From Chryseobacterium phosphatilyticum (GTDB lineage Bacteria; Bacteroidota; Bacteroidia; Flavobacteriales; Weeksellaceae), in contig NZ_PPED02000003.1 of assembly GCF_002899825.2 (NCBI RefSeq), positions 62,001 to 126,000 of the forward strand: a DNA stretch of 64,000 nucleotides. Reading direction: 5' to 3'. A program made the translations under genes and the position numbers. Position 1 is the stretch's first letter, and each line of letters begins with the position of its first letter. Under the pieces are notes generated by a model. It had not been told where the DNA came from and ran no database searches. It was given only the letters and a program-made list of their open reading frames with translations. Below are positions 60,532-64,000 of the stretch, piece by piece.

Positions 60532-61848
60532 CTATTCTTGATAAGGAATCGGATCTTCGAGAGTGAAACGTATGGTAAGGGTTTGATCTTTTCTCTGCAC
60601 AACCATCGTGATACTTCGTCCTTCGTCTGATCTCATGATTTCCATAATGTGCGCCAGTTTCATATCTGAAGTCTTATTTCCGTTAATACTGATGATCCGG
60701 TCATCCTTTTGTAAACCAGCTTCATCAGCAGGAGAGTCTTTTCTTACTCCTGCAATGGAAAAGATGGGTTTCAAAGAGAACTTGTATTGAAAAGAGTCTC
60801 TGTATACTACATCTCCACTGCTTCCTGCCTGAGTTTCAATGTTTATCTTATCTGACTGCCACTCCAGACCGTCTTGTTTGAAATCCAGGCCACTCATATT
60901 AAAATGGAAAGGATCATTAAAGTCCCTGTTTTTTTTAAGATATAACTTTTTATTGGGATAATCAAAAATAACCATAAAACGCCTCATAATTTCCCCTCCA
61001 ATGGAACCTTTTCTGTTTTCTACTAAATTGACATGTTGAATAGAAAATTCATCTGGCATAGCAGTAAGAGGTTTTTCAAATTTAAAATCTCCCAGATAAA
61101 AATTATGAATCCTGCTCCTTTTGCCATAGATGTCACCATTGAATCCACGCCCCAGAAAATCATCAATATTGGGTCTGTTGTATACAAAATCTTTAATGAG
61201 GGTAGGGAAAAGCCATATAGCATCACTATTACCAAGGTCGATCAGTAATTTTGAATCTTTTCTTTCGTGGGTCATTTCTACATCTGCCTGAATGTAAGGT
61301 TTGCTTTTTTCAATTGTTATCGGGAATTCTTCAAATTTTTTGATTTTCCTTTGCAGGGGTTCTGTATTCTCATAGACGATTATTTTTTTTCCCAGATAAT
61401 CAATGGCTACAGGATGATCTTTAAAAAGATGGTAACCAATAACTCCATTGACCGGAATTCCTATATGGGGTGATATGTTAAAGTCCTCATCCATAATAAC
61501 ATAAAGAGACATAGAGGTATTGACTACGGCATTTCCAATGTGTGCGATGTTGCGGTCAGATTTTAATCCGTCAATGCTCAAATTCCCTCCCAGTCCTGAA
61601 AATTTTACTTTTTCAACGTTTCCCAGTTTAAGTTCTTTATTTTCCAAACTAAAAAGGATAGTTTCAGAAACGCCTGTATCCAGAAGGAACGTAAGTTCAG
61701 CTCCGTTAATTGTGACGGGAATAAAGATGAGATTATTGATAAGTTGAAAAGGGATGACTGCCTTTTTAGTATTGATAAGCTCAAAAGAGTTCTGAGCATA
61801 TACGAAAATGCTAAAAAATAAACTCAGTAATAAAAGCTTTAGTTTCAT
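60532..61848 (-). CDS. Retropepsin-like aspartyl protease with PDZ domain, secreted
   Basis: The 438-residue protein has a signal peptide (ending VYAQ). An aspartyl-protease strip LTFLLDTGVSETILFS places the catalytic Asp at 57, and a second lobe has LLIDLGNSDAIWLF with GSIGGEIMRRFMVIFDYPNK. Residues about 355-430 form a PDZ domain (FSIAGVRKDSPADEAGLQKD, DRIISINGNKTSDM). This is a common Bacteroidetes arrangement of retropepsin-like proteins that act in the periplasm. The second lobe has DLG instead of DTG. The downstream membrane protein is probably coexpressed. Confidence 0.85.
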   Translation of the reverse strand: MKLKLLLLSLFFSIFVYAQNSFELINTKKAVIPFQLINNLIFIPVTINGAELTFLLDTGVSETILFSLENKELKLGNVEKVKFSGLGGNLSIDGLKSDRNIAHIGNAVVNTSMSLYVIMDEDFNISPHIGIPVNGVIGYHLFKDHPVAIDYLGKKIIVYENTEPLQRKIKKFEEFPITIEKSKPYIQADVEMTHERKDSKLLIDLGNSDAIWLFPTLIKDFVYNRPNIDDFLGRGFNGDIYGKRSRIHNFYLGDFKFEKPLTAMPDEFSIQHVNLVENRKGSIGGEIMRRFMVIFDYPNKKLYLKKNRDFNDPFHFNMSGLDFKQDGLEWQSDKINIETQAGSSGDVVYRDSFQYKFSLKPIFSIAGVRKDSPADEAGLQKDDRIISINGNKTSDMKLAHIMEIMRSDEGRSITMVVQRKDQTLTIRFTLEDPIPYQE

Positions 61849-61887
61849 TTATTGAATTTACTGAATTTATCTCAATAATCATAAAAA

Positions 61888-61912
61888 AAACATTCCAAAT
61901 ACAGGAATGTTT
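61888..61912 (-). terminator. Terminator after the esterase gene
   Basis: AAACATTCC / GGAATGTTT is a perfect nine-base stem, followed on the minus strand by a run of eight T. Confidence 0.85.
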
Positions 61913-61973
61913 GTATGAACTTCAATGAAGTGGTATTATATATTGAATTTATTTAAAAATGGAATAAGTTGAT

Positions 61974-62612
61974 CTATTTTGAAAAGAAATCCATTAAATC
62001 CATATAATTCTTCTGATTGACACCATGCCCACTCATATATTCTCTGAAAGTGAAATAACAGTTTAAATCATACAGCAGATCTGCCGCTTTTCTGCCCCAT
62101 TCCAAAGGGATAACAGCATCATCTGTACCATGGGATACAAAAAATCGCAATTTTTCAAGCTTCTTTTTATCCTTTACGATATGAGTAAGGATTTTATCTT
62201 CAGGATAAGCGCTTAAACAAGCTACATAATTAAACAGATCCGGATATTGTAATGCTAAAGCATAGCTCAGTACTCCTCCCTGGCTAAATCCGCACAAGTG
62301 TGCTCTGCTTTCAGTAAGGCCATAATGGTTGGTAATTTTCAATATACTTTCCAACACTGAATCTAAAGATTCCTTTGCCTGAGGAAGATCCATGAAGTTA
62401 TCAGGATTATTAAAATCGATGTCATACCATGAATATCCTTCAAATTGAGTATCTCGTGGAGCCCTGAAGCTTACAATGATCCAGTCCTGAGGAAGGGTTT
62501 CTCTAAAACTGAAAAGGTCTTGTTCATTACTCCCATAGCCATGAAGCATAAAAAGAATGGGAGTACTAGGTGTAATATTTTCGGGTTCTCTTACGATATA
62601 ATCTAAATTCAT
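61974..62612 (-). CDS. Carboxylesterase/phospholipase (alpha/beta hydrolase)
   Basis: The 212-residue hydrolase fits the phospholipase/carboxylesterase family: PILFMLHGYGSNEQDLFSF (oxyanion region), the nucleophile elbow HLCGFSQGGVLSYALAL, then HGTDDAVIPLEWGRKAADLL with the catalytic Asp and EYMSGHGVNQKNYMDL with the His. No signal peptide is present. It is cytoplasmic and monocistronic, with a good terminator. Confidence 0.87.
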   Translation of the reverse strand: MNLDYIVREPENITPSTPILFMLHGYGSNEQDLFSFRETLPQDWIIVSFRAPRDTQFEGYSWYDIDFNNPDNFMDLPQAKESLDSVLESILKITNHYGLTESRAHLCGFSQGGVLSYALALQYPDLFNYVACLSAYPEDKILTHIVKDKKKLEKLRFFVSHGTDDAVIPLEWGRKAADLLYDLNCYFTFREYMSGHGVNQKNYMDLMDFFSK

Positions 62613-62826
62613 ACAGCAAATATACTTAATAAATTATTTTATAAATCTTAATTTTTGTTATTCCCATAAGCAGGTTGAAAGATCCTGTGTTTTAAGTTTA
62701 ATGATTGTTTGATTGAACTGAATTATTAGATTTTACGGGTTATTTTTGTTTTTATTGATTTGATATTGTTTGTAAATCTTTGTTGGAAAATTTTCAAAAA
62801 AGTTATTTTTATATTAATAAAAAACT

Positions 62827-62834
62827 TATATTTG
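62827..62834 (+). promoter_or_regulatory. -7 box of the lipoprotein gene at 62861
   Basis: TATATTTG matches TAnnTTTG and lies 26 bases before the ATG at 62861. Because it falls within the longer reading frame (from 62780), it rules that extension out. Confidence 0.55.
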
Positions 62835-62860
62835 GAACATTAAAAAATTTATTTGAAGAA

Positions 62861-63295
62861 ATGAAGCAATTTTACAATTCAAAAAGTTTACTTAGACTTT
62901 CTTTTCTATTCGTTTTTTTACTTTCTACTATTACCGTTGTCAGCTCTTGTAAGAAGGATGACGATGATGACGGATTCAAGGATCATTTGGTTCAGTTCGA
63001 AGTAAAAACGAGTGCAGGTGGCGAAATAATAAGTGTAGTAACCCAAGTAGGTACTTCACAGAGTACCATGTTTAATACGCCAACAACTCCTTTAACTTCT
63101 CCATGGAAAAGCAATGAATTCTTTGTGAATTCCAGCCAGGCTCAGTTAAATCTGGATGCTAATGCAAAATTACCGGATCCGGATTCAGAATTGATTATCA
63201 ATCTTTATATTGATGGAGAAATTGTGAGAACAGCCAAACAAAAAGGGAAAGGAGAATTGGTTGCTTCTATTGATTACAGCTTCCTGGAACCATAA
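62861..63295 (+). CDS. Hypothetical lipoprotein
   Basis: Started at the ATG 62861, it has 144 residues. A lipoprotein signal runs to STITVVSSC, followed by an acidic-basic KKDDDDDGFKD spacer, common after lipidated cysteines in Bacteroidetes surface lipoproteins. The mature part (LVQFEVKTSAGGEIISVVTQ, then LIINLYIDGEIVRTAKQKG) looks like a single beta-sandwich of unknown function. It is monocistronic with its own promoter. Confidence 0.75.
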   Translation: MKQFYNSKSLLRLSFLFVFLLSTITVVSSCKKDDDDDGFKDHLVQFEVKTSAGGEIISVVTQVGTSQSTMFNTPTTPLTSPWKSNEFFVNSSQAQLNLDANAKLPDPDSELIINLYIDGEIVRTAKQKGKGELVASIDYSFLEP

Positions 63296-63318
63296 ACTTT
63301 AGTATTTATATAAACCTT

Positions 63319-63342
63319 AAGCCGCTTTTACAGCGGTTTTTT
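63319..63342. terminator. Terminator between converging genes
   Basis: CCGCT / AGCGG within AAGCCGCT...AGCGGTTT forms a hairpin with T run on the plus side. It serves the lipoprotein gene and perhaps the response regulator. Confidence 0.65.
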
Positions 63343-63983
63343 TATTCCTCCAGCATGCCTTGCTGTATGGCACGATTAATCAATTCTGTAGAGTTTTTAG
63401 TTTGAAACTTTTGTAATAGATTTTTTCGATGGGTATCCACTGTGAGAGGGCTTAAGAAGAGCTCTTCGGCAATTACATTACTTGTTTTTCCCTGAGCTAC
63501 CATCTGCAGGATTTGCTTTTCTCTTTTGGTTAATCTGGGGATGGGTAAATCATTTTGAGAAGGTGGCCGGCTGATGATATGCTTGGTTTCATTACAGAAT
63601 ACAATATTCCCGGATAGGGCGCCTTTTATACATACTACCAATTCATCTATTGAGGTATTCTTAAGGAGATAACCACTAGCTCCGTTTTGTATAGATTGCA
63701 TGATAATACTTCTTTCAGAACGATTACTGAACATGATCACAGAAGTATCCGGTGATATTTTTTTTATTTCACGGCAAAGTTCTGTTCCATTGGCATCAGG
63801 TAAAGCAATATCTAAAAGAATGATATCAATTTGATGAGATTTCACAAAATTGATAATTTCTGATCCGGAAGTAAAAGTCTCAGAAATATTGAAAAAAGGT
63901 TGGCTGTTCAGCATTATTTTCAAACCTTCAATGACAATAGGATGATCATCTACAATGACAATATTTATTTTTTCATTCTCCAT
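63342..63983 (-). CDS. NarL/FixJ-type response regulator
   Basis: The 213-residue regulator has a receiver domain with acidic pocket VIVDDHPIVIEG (Asp12, Asp13), phosphoacceptor Asp58 in IILLDIALPDANG and a Lys in YLLKN. The C-terminal LuxR-type helix-turn-helix is RLTKREKQILQMVAQGKTSN, VIAEELFLSPLTVDTHRKNL. The partner kinase should lie to the right of the window. Start and upstream region are close to the window edge. Confidence 0.92.
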   Translation of the reverse strand: MENEKINIVIVDDHPIVIEGLKIMLNSQPFFNISETFTSGSEIINFVKSHQIDIILLDIALPDANGTELCREIKKISPDTSVIMFSNRSERSIIMQSIQNGASGYLLKNTSIDELVVCIKGALSGNIVFCNETKHIISRPPSQNDLPIPRLTKREKQILQMVAQGKTSNVIAEELFLSPLTVDTHRKNLLQKFQTKNSTELINRAIQQGMLEE

Positions 63984-64000
63984 TTATATTAAGTTCTATA

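Noticed and set aside
1..64000. CRISPR arrays, restriction-modification or prophage genes
   Set aside because: No spaced direct-repeat array, Cas, methylase-endonuclease pair or phage structural gene was recognised. The head-repeat proteins resemble phage fibres only in repeat fold and have signal peptides.

Overview
The window reads as chromosome of an AT-rich flavobacterium, most likely Chryseobacterium or a close Weeksellaceae relative. The evidence is: TAnnTTTG (-7) promoter boxes upstream of many genes; type IX secretion (T9SS) style tails; GSCFA, DUF2461, DUF5683, PorT-like and TonB proteins typical of Bacteroidetes; and little recognisable Shine-Dalgarno sequence. No integrase, transposase, phage or CRISPR array was seen.

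Layout. 1-1.8 kb: end of a surface-polysaccharide locus (flippase, FkbM methyltransferase). 2-6.9 kb: DUF2461, a DbpA-type RNA helicase, and a DUF47/PiT phosphate uptake pair. 6.9-16 kb: accessory region with an orphan lipoprotein between two copies of one terminator, then a 2294-residue secreted Rhs protein ending in a putative zinc-metallopeptidase toxin, followed by an exported candidate immunity protein. 16-21 kb: polyprenyl synthase, GSCFA, DUF4269, TatD, RhlE. 21-26 kb: two paralogous head-repeat surface proteins flanking a T9SS cargo protein. 26-35 kb: housekeeping genes (obg, adk, hpt, purA) and an ABC-F protein with a strikingly structured leader. 35-45 kb: TonB, ParA/ParB, DUF5683, dapB, lepB, WbqC, subtilase, lipocalin and OmpA lipoproteins. 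45-49 kb: four genes closely resembling the mycobacterial decaprenyl-phosphoryl-arabinose pathway. 49-51 kb: PrcB-like lipoprotein, cysteine desulfurase, thioredoxin. 51-56 kb: four tandem tRNA-Asp genes, a three-gene minus-strand operon, then a fifth identical tRNA-Asp with a copy of the same promoter. 56-64 kb: acyltransferase, LuxR regulator with paired operator-like dyads, L,D-transpeptidase, PDZ aspartyl protease, esterase, lipoprotein, response regulator.

The outstanding find is the tRNA-flanked operon at 51589-55444. It encodes an aldo/keto reductase of L-galactose dehydrogenase type, a protein fusing a GDP-mannose-mannosyl-hydrolase-like Nudix domain to a domain strongly resembling plant GDP-mannose 3,5-epimerase with all its catalytic residues, and an aldonolactone oxidase. 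Together these could carry GDP-D-mannose through GDP-L-galactose, L-galactose and L-galactono-1,4-lactone to L-ascorbate. That would be a compact bacterial version of the plant vitamin C pathway, with one Nudix step replacing the plant phosphorylase and phosphatase. This is inferred from sequence only.

Other leads are the Rhs metallopeptidase toxin with its immunity candidate, the ABC-F leader that pairs with its own start site, the DprE1-like enzyme lacking the benzothiazinone-target cysteine, and the LuxR promoter with two matching dyads.
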